A stretch of 64,000 bases of DNA from positions 1,876,001 through 1,940,000 of the forward strand of contig CP069393.1 in the NCBI GenBank assembly GCA_016887505.1. Reading direction: 5' to 3'. Numbering within the stretch: position 1 is the first letter of the stretch; every line of letters begins with the position of its first letter. The position numbers and the translations under genes are program-made. The notes below the pieces were generated by a model. It saw nothing but the letters and a program-made list of their open reading frames with translations. It did no database searches and was not told where the DNA came from. The stretch is from Clostridia bacterium (lineage in GTDB: Bacteria; Bacillota; TC1; UBA5767). Positions 1-9,918 of the stretch are shown one piece after another.

Positions 1-1342
1 TATCAAAAATATCTTCTGCTGTGTTTTTGCCTAAGATCTCATCAAGACTTTCAAGAGCTGAGCGGAGATCTATGCTCAAGAAATCCATCGGCATATGAGC
101 ATTTGAGCTTTCCAAAAAGTTCTTCAGTTCTTTTTCAGCTTTTAATAACAATTCGTAATGTCTTGCTCTGGTAATTACCTGCTGACTATTAACACTAGTA
201 TCCGATAGGGAAACGCGCCTCTTGATGGTTTCAACCAATTCTTCGATTCCTTCATCATTTTTAGCTGATATGGCTACTGATTCCGGCATCTCTTGTAACC
301 ATTCGGGAATGTTTTCCTTCGAAAGCAGATCTGCTTTATTCCAAACCGTTATATATGGTTTCCCTAATTCTTCCACACGCTGTAAAAGCACTTTATCTAA
401 CTCGTCTATCCCCTCATGAACATCTAGTACCAAAAGCACTAAATCTGATTGCTCTAAAGCCTTTATCGATTTTTCTACACCAATTTTTTCTACCACATCT
501 TCAGTTTCATGTATACCAGCGGTATCCGTAATTCGAAGCGATATGCCACCCAAATTGAGTATCTCTTCAATGGTATCTCTAGTCGTACCAGGTATATCGG
601 TTACGATAGCCCTTGATTCCTGAAGCAGGACATTTAATAGACTTGATTTCCCCACATTTGGCTTGCCGATGATGGTCGTATTTATACCGTCCTTCATCAT
701 CTTCCCTTGTTTATAGCTTTCGATTAAACTACCAATTCGTTGCTTAACTTCCGTAACCTCTTGTATTACCTTGTCCTCGGCAATAGCATCTATTTCATCA
801 TCAGGAAAGTCTAGTGCTGCTTCATAGTAGGCTATTAGTTTTAATAATCTTTCTGAAAGCTCTTCTATGCCCCTTGAAAGACGTCCTTGAAGCTGAGAAT
901 TAGCTGCTGTTAAGCCCTGTTCATTATTCGCTTCAATAATGTCAATTACAGACTCCGCCTGGACTAAATCCAACCTTCCATTCAAAAAAGCACGTTTTGT
1001 AAATTCTCCTGGCTCCGCTGCACTTACCCCTGTTTCCAAAAGAATCTCCAAGATTTGACGTTGTACCAGCATCCCGCCATGACTGTGTATTTCCACAACG
1101 TCTTCACCAGTATAGCTTTTAGGCGATTTCATGAAAACGACCAATACTTCATCTATGCTTTTATCATTTTTCATTATGTGGCCTAAATAGAATTGCCATG
1201 GTTTTTTATTCTTCCACCGCTTTGAATCCAATGGCACAAACAGGCTTTCCAATACCGAAAGTGAATCTTTTCCACTGATTCGGATGATTCCTATTCCACT
1301 CTGCCCTGGACTAGTGGCAATTGCTGCAACCGTCGTTTCCAT
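1..1342 (-). CDS. mnmE: tRNA uridine-5-carboxymethylaminomethyl synthesis GTPase MnmE (3' partial)
   Basis: MnmE is a GTPase that works with MnmG to modify uridine 34 in the wobble position of certain tRNAs. The reverse-strand reading starts METTVAAIATSPGQSGIGII, the typical N-terminal formyl-THF-binding region, and continues open to the window edge at base 1. A G-domain is encoded around 300-700. The reading ends near GKNTAEDIFD, so roughly the last ten residues, which should include the conserved CIGK active-site motif, lie outside the window. It follows jag in the same direction, separated by a hairpin terminator. The start at 1342 is the only sensible ATG and is preceded by AAGGAG on the minus strand. 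Identification is firm. Confidence 0.95.
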   Translation of the reverse strand, partial: METTVAAIATSPGQSGIGIIRISGKDSLSVLESLFVPLDSKRWKNKKPWQFYLGHIMKNDKSIDEVLVVFMKSPKSYTGEDVVEIHSHGGMLVQRQILEILLETGVSAAEPGEFTKRAFLNGRLDLVQAESVIDIIEANNEQGLTAANSQLQGRLSRGIEELSERLLKLIAYYEAALDFPDDEIDAIAEDKVIQEVTEVKQRIGSLIESYKQGKMMKDGINTTIIGKPNVGKSSLLNVLLQESRAIVTDIPGTTRDTIEEILNLGGISLRITDTAGIHETEDVVEKIGVEKSIKALEQSDLVLLVLDVHEGIDELDKVLLQRVEELGKPYITVWNKADLLSKENIPEWLQEMPESVAISAKNDEGIEELVETIKRRVSLSDTSVNSQQVITRARHYELLLKAEKELKNFLESSNAHMPMDFLSIDLRSALESLDEILGKNTAEDIFD

Positions 1343-1354
1343 GTTTATCTCCTT

Positions 1355-1384
1355 AAAAAGCCCAGTAATCTAGATTACTGGGCT
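1355..1384 (-). terminator. Rho-independent terminator between jag and mnmE
   Basis: An 11-bp inverted repeat (AGCCCAGTAAT / ATTACTGGGCT) at 1359-1384 is followed on the minus strand by TTTTT. It sits directly behind the jag stop codon and about 15 bases before the mnmE start, so it probably reduces read-through from the rpmH-jag transcript into mnmE. Confidence 0.75.
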
Positions 1385-1389
1385 AATTC

Positions 1390-2013
1390 TTACTTCAGTA
1401 TGATGACTACTTTTCTATAGGGTTCCTCACCCTCACTCGCCGTATAGACATAAGGATGATCCTGTAAGGTAGTATGGATGATTCTTCTCTCTTGAGGATT
1501 CATCGGTTCCAATACTATGCTCCGTTGCGTTCTTTTGGCTTTTTTAGCCAAATTCTGAGCTAAACGCTCTAGTGTCTGTCTTCGTTTTGCTCGATACCCC
1601 TCAACATCCAATATGATGTGAGGTTTTTCTCCTGTTTTCTTATTTACAGCAAGATTAAGCAAATACTGCAAGGCATCTAGCGTTTCTCCTCGTCTTCCAA
1701 TTAAGACGCCTAAATTCTCACCTGTCATGCTCAAGTATGTATAATCGCCTTTTTCATCAACTTCGATCGTCACTACGACGCCCATTTGCTCGCAGACTTT
1801 TTCCAAAAACTCAATTGCGATTACATTTTTACTTGGCTTTTCGATTTTCGTAACTCTTACCGCTGCATCCTTATTGCCCAAAATCCCAAAAATACCACTC
1901 TTAGGTTCAGCCAATACCTCTATTTCCACTTCTTCTCGTAATACGCGGAACTCATTCAATGCTTCGGTGACAGCTTCTTCTACAGTTTTGCCAGTAAATA
2001 CTTTACTTTCCAT
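1390..2013 (-). CDS. jag: RNA-binding protein Jag/KhpB
   Basis: Jag (KhpB) is an RNA-binding protein of Firmicutes linked to cell elongation and division and usually encoded next to yidC. The 207-residue product has the three expected parts: a Jag-N domain (about residues 1-52, MESKVFTGKTVEEAV), a KH domain with a GRRGETLDALQYL loop near residue 105-118, and an R3H domain at the C-terminus (RRIIHTTLQDHPYV). The ATG overlaps the yidC stop codon, which points to translational coupling. Length and domain order are normal. Confidence 0.95.
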   Translation of the reverse strand: MESKVFTGKTVEEAVTEALNEFRVLREEVEIEVLAEPKSGIFGILGNKDAAVRVTKIEKPSKNVIAIEFLEKVCEQMGVVVTIEVDEKGDYTYLSMTGENLGVLIGRRGETLDALQYLLNLAVNKKTGEKPHIILDVEGYRAKRRQTLERLAQNLAKKAKRTQRSIVLEPMNPQERRIIHTTLQDHPYVYTASEGEEPYRKVVIILK

Positions 2014-2672
2014 TACCTGGCTGTCTCCTCTCCACGATTCAGTTTTATTTTACCATGAATAACTAGTTGCTCAATTGTGCTAATTACATTGTAGCAGAAC
2101 CAATACAAAGCCAAACCAGCCGGAAAAGTTCTACTAATCCACGCCATAAACAATGGCATAATATACAACATCGTCTTTTGTTGACTTGCAGCAGCACCTG
2201 TTTGGTTTTGTCCAGACATGGTTGCTTTTTGTTGTACAAAGGTAGAAAGACCAGCCATGATAGGTAGAATCCACAAATCCGGTTCTCCTAAGTTTGGTAT
2301 CCAAAGGAAAGACGCTCCCAATTCAGGCACAAAATAAGCTCTCATTGCCTGAAATAGTCCAATAATAATAGGGAACTGTACCAACAGCGGTAAACAACTT
2401 GCCATCGGATTTACTTTGTTCTCCTTGTACAAATTAGCTGTCTCAATATTTAGTTTTTCCTTATCTTTACCATACTGCTTCTTAAGCTTCTCCAACTTAG
2501 GCTGTAAATCCTGCATAGCCTTCATTGATTTAGCTTGCATCCTAGTTAAAGGAAATAAAACGGTCTTAATCAAAATTGAAATAATTACAATGGTTAAGCC
2601 ATGGTTGGGAATACCAATTGTTTCAGTAAAACCATATATGGCTTTTATTATCGTTAAAAAGAAATTTGTCAT
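2013..2672 (-). CDS. yidC: Membrane protein insertase YidC/SpoIIIJ
   Basis: YidC/Oxa1 inserts and folds membrane proteins, alone or with SecYEG. The 219-residue product shows the conserved core: a first membrane segment after residue 25, the LTRMQAKSMKAMQDLQPKL cytoplasmic hairpin with the YGKDKEKLN helix, then NPMASCLPLLVQFPIIIGLFQAMR and two further hydrophobic segments. It is at the short end of the family. There is no obvious lipobox cysteine at the N-terminus, unlike the lipoprotein form found in Bacillus. A strong ribosome site (AGGAGGTGAA on the minus strand) precedes the start. It lies between yidD and jag, the usual position. Confidence 0.95.
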   Translation of the reverse strand: MTNFFLTIIKAIYGFTETIGIPNHGLTIVIISILIKTVLFPLTRMQAKSMKAMQDLQPKLEKLKKQYGKDKEKLNIETANLYKENKVNPMASCLPLLVQFPIIIGLFQAMRAYFVPELGASFLWIPNLGEPDLWILPIMAGLSTFVQQKATMSGQNQTGAAASQQKTMLYIMPLFMAWISRTFPAGLALYWFCYNVISTIEQLVIHGKIKLNRGEETAR

Positions 2673-2701
2673 GTTATACTGCGTAAACGCAGTTCACCTC
2701 C

Positions 2702-2911
2702 TTAGGGAAAATCCACGCCGCCCCTCGAAAACGGATTGCATCTTAAGATGCGCCAAACCGCTTTGATTCCTCCTCTTATTAACCCATACTTTTCAATCGC
2801 TTGAATCGCATAAGTGGAACATGTCGGGTAATATCGGCATCGAGGCTGTAGAAATGGCGATATAAACTTCTGATATAGTCTGATCATACCAATGAAAACT
2901 CGTTTGACCAT
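2702..2911 (-). CDS. yidD: Membrane protein insertion efficiency factor YidD
   Basis: YidD is a small membrane-associated protein thought to help YidC-dependent insertion. The 69-residue product carries the hallmark [22 protein letters not shown] segment, with its conserved cysteines and an N-terminal amphipathic helix, followed by [15 protein letters not shown] and the [10 protein letters not shown] end. It sits five bases downstream of rnpA and 29 bases upstream of yidC, the classic arrangement. Confidence 0.95.
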   Translation of the reverse strand: MVKRVFIGMIRLYQKFISPFLQPRCRYYPTCSTYAIQAIEKYGLIRGGIKAVWRILRCNPFSRGGVDFP

Positions 2912-2915
2912 TATC

Positions 2916-3260
2916 CTATTCTTCCTTTTGAGGACCTTCCTTACTGAGCAAAGCGTCCACGTCTTTCTCTAGTTCGCTATAAGCTGCCGAAGCAGCACTG
3001 GAACGAGCAATGATAACAAAATCCATCCCTTTTCCTGATGAAATAGGATGATTTCTAACGATTTCTCGCAATTTTCTCTTAACGCGATTTCTCTTTACAG
3101 CATTGCCAACTTTTTTGGATACTGTAAAACCTATTCGGTTCGGTCCAGCAGACCGATTGCGAAAATAAATGACTATATGGCGGCCAACCGCTTTTTTCCC
3201 TCTATTATATAACGAAGAAAAATCTTTTGGCTTCGTCAGTCTATTTTCTTTGTTAAGCAT
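2916..3260 (-). CDS. rnpA: Ribonuclease P protein component
   Basis: RnpA is the protein subunit of RNase P, which matures the 5' ends of tRNAs together with the RnpB RNA. The 114-residue product has the expected start ([18 protein letters not shown]), the central [15 protein letters not shown] segment and the RNR motif in [14 protein letters not shown]. It follows rpmH by 45 bases and precedes yidD, as in most Firmicutes. Confidence 0.96.
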   Translation of the reverse strand: MLNKENRLTKPKDFSSLYNRGKKAVGRHIVIYFRNRSAGPNRIGFTVSKKVGNAVKRNRVKRKLREIVRNHPISSGKGMDFVIIARSSAASAAYSELEKDVDALLSKEGPQKEE

Positions 3261-3305
3261 TTTCTCTCCATTCAGCCTATAAACGAAAAGGCCACGTAAG
3301 CGGCC

Positions 3306-3440
3306 TTATGCTGAAAGTCTTTTTCTTCCTCTTGCTCTTCTCTTCTTGATGATGGTTCTGCCACTTGCTGAACTCATTCTAGATCTGAAGCCATGTACTT
3401 TTTTATGTTTCCTATTGTTAGGTTGATAAGTCCTCTTCAT
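3306..3440 (-). CDS. rpmH: 50S ribosomal protein L34
   Basis: The 44-residue basic protein begins [18 protein letters not shown] and ends [10 protein letters not shown], a textbook L34. The open frame extends further upstream, but the ATG at 3440 is chosen because it has a GGGGGGAT ribosome site just upstream and gives the standard L34 length. It is the first gene of the leftward operon that starts at oriC. Confidence 0.97.
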   Translation of the reverse strand: MKRTYQPNNRKHKKVHGFRSRMSSASGRTIIKKRRARGRKRLSA

Positions 3441-3494
3441 TGTAATCCCCCCTATCTCTATCGATTGTCTATTGTAGCTTAGACATATGTCCAA

Positions 3495-3883
3495 ATTATA
3501 TTCAGAAATTCTCTTTCTGTCAATAAAAAAAACAATAACATATGTGGATAATCTTATCCTTATACACCTTTTTTTGCTTAGAATCCTGTTGAATTTGTGG
3601 ATAATTTTTGCTAAGCTTGCTATACTAGTTTTAGCCGTTCACAAGATAGTCCACATTGGACATCGTTGAATGTGGCTATAACCTTTCTAGAAACCCTATT
3701 TTATCAGAATTCTAGGTTTTTTCCATCCCTTGTATTAATTTTGAATAAACCTTTTCTTCTTATAGGATATTTATAGTTATTATTGTGTCTTTTCTTGTGG
3801 ATAAGTAAGACTTTTTTTTGCCTATTTTTTACTATCCACATTGAATTTCTTATTTTTGTGGATAATTTTTCGGAGGTCACACT
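3495..3883 (+). other. oriC, upstream DnaA-box cluster
   Basis: This 389-base AT-rich gap between rpmH and dnaA holds exact DnaA boxes (TGTGGATAA, the complement of TTATCCACA) at 3543-3551, 3596-3604, 3796-3804 and 3857-3865, plus near matches at 3647-3655 (TAGTCCACA) and 3832-3840 (CTATCCACA). Transcription diverges from here in both directions. It corresponds to the upstream sub-region of a bipartite Firmicute origin. The box at 3857 lies just ahead of the dnaA ribosome site, consistent with DnaA autoregulation. Confidence 0.88.
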
Positions 3884-5260
3884 ATGTCGACTGTCAATAA
3901 AACAAAATTGACTGAAATCTGGGATACAGCTCTTTCATTAATACGGGAAGATATAGCAGACTCAGCATATAAAACTTGGTTCGATAAAACCCAGCTCTTA
4001 TCAATCAATAATAATGTTGCAACCATTTCTTGTCATAACGATTTCGCAGCAACTTGGTTGGAGGAACGTTTCAGCGAATTAATTACCGGTTTTTTAGAAA
4101 ATATTCTTAAAACAACCGTAAAAGTAGAATTTATGCCCATCGATTCAAAAGAATATAATCAAAGCAAAAATAATCCCTCGGAATTAGCTGATTCGAATCG
4201 AAATAGCAATACAATTCAAAATAAACCTTCTTTTCTATTATCAAAGTATACATTCGATACTTTTGTTGTAGGAAATAGCAATCGCTTCACGCATGCTGCT
4301 TGCCTAGCTGTGGGAGAAACCCCAGCAAAAGCCTATAATCCTCTATTTATCTATGGTGGTGTAGGTTTGGGTAAGACCCACCTTATGCATGCAATCGGAC
4401 ATATGGTACAATCCCATAGTCCAAATGCCAAAGTGTTGTATGTTTCTACAGAAAAATTTACCAATGAAATGATCAGTTCCATACAAAATAATGCAACGGA
4501 AAAATTTCGTAACAAATATAGGAATATCGATGTTTTGTTAATTGATGATATACAGTTCTTAGAAAGAAAGGAAAGTACGCAAGAAGAATTTTTCCATACT
4601 TTCAACGCACTGCATGAATCTAGTAAACAAATAGTGATTTCCAGCGACCGTCCTCCAAAAGATATACCTACTCTAGAGGATCGGCTAAGATCTAGGTTTG
4701 AATGGGGCTTAATTACAGACATACAAACACCGGATTTTGAAACCAGAGTAGCAATTCTTCGTAAGAAAGCAGACCTTGAGGATTATATTCTCACTGATAA
4801 AATTCTTTCATCTATTGCAGAAAGGGTGCGTACCAACATCCGGGAACTTGAAGGGGCCTTGGTAAGGGTTGTCGCTTATTCTCAAATTAATTCGATTCCT
4901 TTCGAAGATATTACTGATGAAGTAGTCGGTATTGCCTTGAAAGATGTGATTATTTCAAATCAAGCTATGAAAATTGATATTAAAAGAATTATTGAAGTAG
5001 TTGGAGAATACTATAATTTAAGAATAGATGATTTCGTAAGTAAAAAACGTACTAGAACCATCGCCTACCCAAGACAGATTGCCATGTATTTAAGCAGGGA
5101 AATGACCGATTTACCCCTAATCAAAATTGGTGAGGAATTCGGAGGTAGGGATCATACTACAGTAATGCATGCCATTGATAAAATTGGAGAGGAAATTAAG
5201 GAAAGCCACGATTTGAAGAATATAGTCAAATCTCTGGAAAAACAGATTAAAAATAGCTAG
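3884..5260 (+). CDS. dnaA: Chromosomal replication initiator protein DnaA
   Basis: DnaA binds DnaA boxes at oriC and opens the origin. The 458-residue protein has an N-terminal helicase-loading domain (WDTALSLIREDIADSAYKTWF), a variable Asn/Ser-rich linker (about 87-110), an AAA+ domain with Walker A GGVGLGKTH and Walker B VLLIDDIQFL, and a C-terminal helix-turn-helix with GGRDHTTVMHAIDKI. Start ATG is preceded by CGGAGGTCAC. It is flanked on both sides by DnaA boxes. Length is normal. Confidence 0.98.
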   Translation: MSTVNKTKLTEIWDTALSLIREDIADSAYKTWFDKTQLLSINNNVATISCHNDFAATWLEERFSELITGFLENILKTTVKVEFMPIDSKEYNQSKNNPSELADSNRNSNTIQNKPSFLLSKYTFDTFVVGNSNRFTHAACLAVGETPAKAYNPLFIYGGVGLGKTHLMHAIGHMVQSHSPNAKVLYVSTEKFTNEMISSIQNNATEKFRNKYRNIDVLLIDDIQFLERKESTQEEFFHTFNALHESSKQIVISSDRPPKDIPTLEDRLRSRFEWGLITDIQTPDFETRVAILRKKADLEDYILTDKILSSIAERVRTNIRELEGALVRVVAYSQINSIPFEDITDEVVGIALKDVIISNQAMKIDIKRIIEVVGEYYNLRIDDFVSKKRTRTIAYPRQIAMYLSREMTDLPLIKIGEEFGGRDHTTVMHAIDKIGEEIKESHDLKNIVKSLEKQIKNS

Positions 5261-5410
5261 TGTGGATAACATCTAGAAACTTATCCTAACTATCCACAGG
5301 TTATCCACAGGTTATGACCTGCTATATCGCGGTTTTGGTCCGTTATCAACATAATAACAGGCCTTACTATTATGACTATATTATATAAAAGAATAAGATA
5401 GGAGAATAAC
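5261..5410 (+). other. oriC, downstream DnaA boxes and unwinding element
   Basis: The dnaA-dnaN gap has DnaA boxes at 5261-5269 (TGTGGATAA), 5290-5298 (CTATCCACA), 5301-5309 (TTATCCACA) and a one-mismatch box TTATCAACA at 5343-5351. The last is followed by a GGCC block at 5360-5363 and then triplets TTA CTA TTA TGA CTA from 5364 to 5378, whose complement reads as 3'-(A/G)AT-5' DnaA-trios, and an AT-rich run. This matches the published layout of the bacterial basal unwinding system. A dnaN promoter probably overlaps the AT-rich part. Confidence 0.75.
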
Positions 5411-6541
5411 ATGAGATTTTCAATCGACCAAACAACATTCTTAGAAGGCGTTCAAACAGTACAACGCGCTATTTCCACCAAATCTGTTTTACCTCCAATC
5501 CTATCAGGCATATACATTGAAGCGAAGGACAACGAGGTTTACCTTAAAGCAACTGACTTGGAGATCGGAATAGAATATGTAATACCTGCGAACGTGGAAG
5601 AAAATGGTGCTAGTGTTTTGCCAGCTCGCTATTTTGTGGAATTGGTCAAAAAATTACCTAGTATTGAGCTATTGATAGAAGAAATAGAAAATTCACAAAT
5701 TCGCATAGGTTACGGAAAATCGGAAATCATATTAAATGCATATGATGCTGATGAATTTCCTCCCTTGCAACAGTTTGATGAAACAAATTATCTTTCTATG
5801 AAGAAGAATGTTTTGATTGGTGGTATTAAAAACGTATCTATAGCAGCATCGAGCGATTATACAAGACCGATATTCACAGGAATTTTGTTGGAAATTCTCC
5901 AGGGAAACCTACTTAAGCTAGTTGCTACAGATACACATCGGTTAGCCTATACGGAAATAGACCTGGGTGTTGAACCGAGTGATGTGAATACATCCGTAAT
6001 TATTCCTAGCCGTAGTTTGATAGAAATTAGTCGCATATTCAAAATGGATGAAGGAGAGTTAAGAATATTTATTGATAGAAACAAGATTCTTTTTCAGGCA
6101 GATGGTATAAAAATTACTTCTCGATTAATAGAGGGAAAATTTGTTAATTATAAACAAGTCATCCCGGAAGAGTATTCAACCCGTGTACGTCTTATGAAGC
6201 GTGGTTTTGCAGACTCACTGGAAAGGGCCTCACTTTTATCACGTGATGATTTATCTAAAAGAAAACACAATACCGTAAAACTCTCGATTGGAGAGGGTGA
6301 AATGCAAATATCTTCAAAATCGTCACAAATCGGAGAATTAGAAGAAGAATTGCCAATCCATTTGGAGGGTGATTCCTTGGAAATAGGCTTTAATGCCAAA
6401 TACCTATTGGATGTATTACGCGTTGTGGATACAGAAGAAGTGGTCATAGATCTTACGACTGAACTTAGTCCAGGAATTATTCGTCCTGTAGACGGTAAAG
6501 ATAAGTCTCTGTTTTTGGTTCTTCCAATTCGGTTAAGCTAA
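5411..6541 (+). CDS. dnaN: DNA polymerase III sliding clamp (beta subunit)
   Basis: DnaN forms the ring-shaped clamp that tethers DNA polymerase III to DNA. The 376-residue product has the three-domain clamp length, with N-terminal MRFSIDQTTFLEGVQTVQRAISTK, the central RPIFTGILLEI and TDTHRLAY segments, and a C-terminal LFLVLPIRLS end. A TAGGAGAAT ribosome site precedes the ATG. The stop overlaps the next start by one base (TAATG), so translation is probably coupled. Confidence 0.98.
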   Translation: MRFSIDQTTFLEGVQTVQRAISTKSVLPPILSGIYIEAKDNEVYLKATDLEIGIEYVIPANVEENGASVLPARYFVELVKKLPSIELLIEEIENSQIRIGYGKSEIILNAYDADEFPPLQQFDETNYLSMKKNVLIGGIKNVSIAASSDYTRPIFTGILLEILQGNLLKLVATDTHRLAYTEIDLGVEPSDVNTSVIIPSRSLIEISRIFKMDEGELRIFIDRNKILFQADGIKITSRLIEGKFVNYKQVIPEEYSTRVRLMKRGFADSLERASLLSRDDLSKRKHNTVKLSIGEGEMQISSKSSQIGELEEELPIHLEGDSLEIGFNAKYLLDVLRVVDTEEVVIDLTTELSPGIIRPVDGKDKSLFLVLPIRLS

Positions 6542-6759
6542 TGCTTTTAACAATAAATACAGAACAGATTGCTTTGGATGCATTGCTTAAGTGGGCCAAC
6601 GTTGTCGTCAGCGGTGGTGAAGCAAAATATATCATTTCGGAAGGTTTAGTTCGTGTTAATGGTGAGGTTGTTACACAACGTAAGAAAAAACTTAGTGTAG
6701 GGGATATTGTATCCGTAGAAGGTCTTGAAGAGGCCATAGAACTGGCCCGGGAAAATTAG
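6541..6759 (+). CDS. yaaA: S4-domain RNA-binding protein YaaA/RlbA
   Basis: This 72-residue protein is a single S4-like RNA-binding fold (KYIISEGLVRVNGEVVTQRKKKLSVGDIV). The family is found between dnaN and recF in many Firmicutes and has been linked to ribosome assembly, but its precise role is not settled. It overlaps the dnaN stop by one base and ends five bases before recF. Confidence 0.9.
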   Translation: MLLTINTEQIALDALLKWANVVVSGGEAKYIISEGLVRVNGEVVTQRKKKLSVGDIVSVEGLEEAIELAREN

Positions 6760-6764
6760 ATAAA

Positions 6765-7868
6765 ATGAGAATCACCAGAATTTTTATTCAGAATTTTACA
6801 AATTATCAGGCTCAGGATTGTTCACCTGATACAAAAATAAATATACTACAAGGAGAAAACGCCCAAGGGAAAAGTAATTTTTTGGATGCAATCCATTACT
6901 TAAGTCGGGCTACTTCTTATAGACATAGTAAGGATAAAGAACTCATTCGTTGGAACAATGAGTTCTTTCGTTTAAAAGCGCTTATTGAAGGAAAAGAAGG
7001 TAATAAGAAGATTGAAATCAACTACCTTTCAGGCAAAAAAGGAATATTTATTGATGATATGCGTATCGATACAATAGATAATTTTCTAGGATCGTTTTTG
7101 ACAGTCATATTTTCTCCAGAGGATTTGACCCTAATTAAGGGCTCTCCTGATAACAGAAGACGTTTTTTAGATGATGAATTGTTGCAATCTAGTCATCGGT
7201 ATGCAAAAGAATTGTACCGATACAAAAAAATCCTATTACAACGGAATAATTTACTGAAAAAAATGCGAAATGGCGAGATAAATGAGGAACTTTTATCTGT
7301 TTATGATAGACAGATGGCTCAAAATGGAATATATGTATTAGAGAGTCGAAAGGATATGTTGGAAAAATTAAAACCATTGGCACGACTATCTCATAGAAAA
7401 CTCACAGATGGAAAAGAGGAATTAGAAATTATATATCTTTCCTCATTTGATCCATCTAATTCCAATGCTGGTTTAACAGAAGAATCCTATATCCAATTAC
7501 TAAAAAATCATTGGAAAGAAGATACGTTACGTGGCTATACTGGACTGGGACCACATCGAGATGATTTTAAAATTCTAATAAATGGAAAAGATGCAAAAAT
7601 TTATGGATCGCAAGGTCAACAACGAACAGTTGCTTTGAGTCTTAAAATGGCCGAAATCGAATTTTTGAAGGCTGTGCATGGTGAATATCCGGTTTTGTTA
7701 TTAGATGATGTACTTTCTGAGTTAGACAATAGTCGTCGCAATTGTTTGATTGAATTGGTCAGTCAAAATATTCAAACATTCATTACTTGTACAGATGTGG
7801 AGGACTTGAAAGGGATTCATCCTGAGGCGCATAGGATGATGTTGGTAGAAGATGGAAAAATTGTGTAG
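6765..7868 (+). CDS. recF: DNA replication and repair protein RecF
   Basis: RecF is an SMC-like ATPase that helps RecOR load RecA at gaps. The 367-residue product carries Walker A GENAQGKSNFLDAI near residue 30, the RRRFLDDELLQ segment, the signature region YGSQGQQRTVALSLKMAE, and Walker B PVLLLDDVLSELD. The first gene pair spacing is five bases from the S4 gene, consistent with a dnaN-yaaA-recF operon. A terminator follows immediately. Confidence 0.97.
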   Translation: MRITRIFIQNFTNYQAQDCSPDTKINILQGENAQGKSNFLDAIHYLSRATSYRHSKDKELIRWNNEFFRLKALIEGKEGNKKIEINYLSGKKGIFIDDMRIDTIDNFLGSFLTVIFSPEDLTLIKGSPDNRRRFLDDELLQSSHRYAKELYRYKKILLQRNNLLKKMRNGEINEELLSVYDRQMAQNGIYVLESRKDMLEKLKPLARLSHRKLTDGKEELEIIYLSSFDPSNSNAGLTEESYIQLLKNHWKEDTLRGYTGLGPHRDDFKILINGKDAKIYGSQGQQRTVALSLKMAEIEFLKAVHGEYPVLLLDDVLSELDNSRRNCLIELVSQNIQTFITCTDVEDLKGIHPEAHRMMLVEDGKIV

Positions 7869-7900
7869 AACGCTTTTTCTTTTGGGAAAAGTGTTCTTTT
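7868..7900 (+). terminator. Rho-independent terminator after recF
   Basis: An inverted repeat (GAACGCTTTT / AAAAGTGTTC with one bulge) begins on the last base of the recF stop codon and ends in TTTT. It separates the recF operon from gyrB. Confidence 0.7.
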
Positions 7901-7935
7901 GGGTTAGTGATATTAAAGCCGAATATGTGATATAA

Positions 7936-9885
<1,950 letters not shown>

Positions 9886-9918
9886 GGCTCCCTAGGAGCC
9901 CATTTCCTTGGGTGAATC

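Noticed and set aside
3487..3669. 60-residue plus-strand ORF between rpmH and dnaA
   Set aside because: It runs through the DnaA boxes of oriC, is of low complexity and has no ribosome site.
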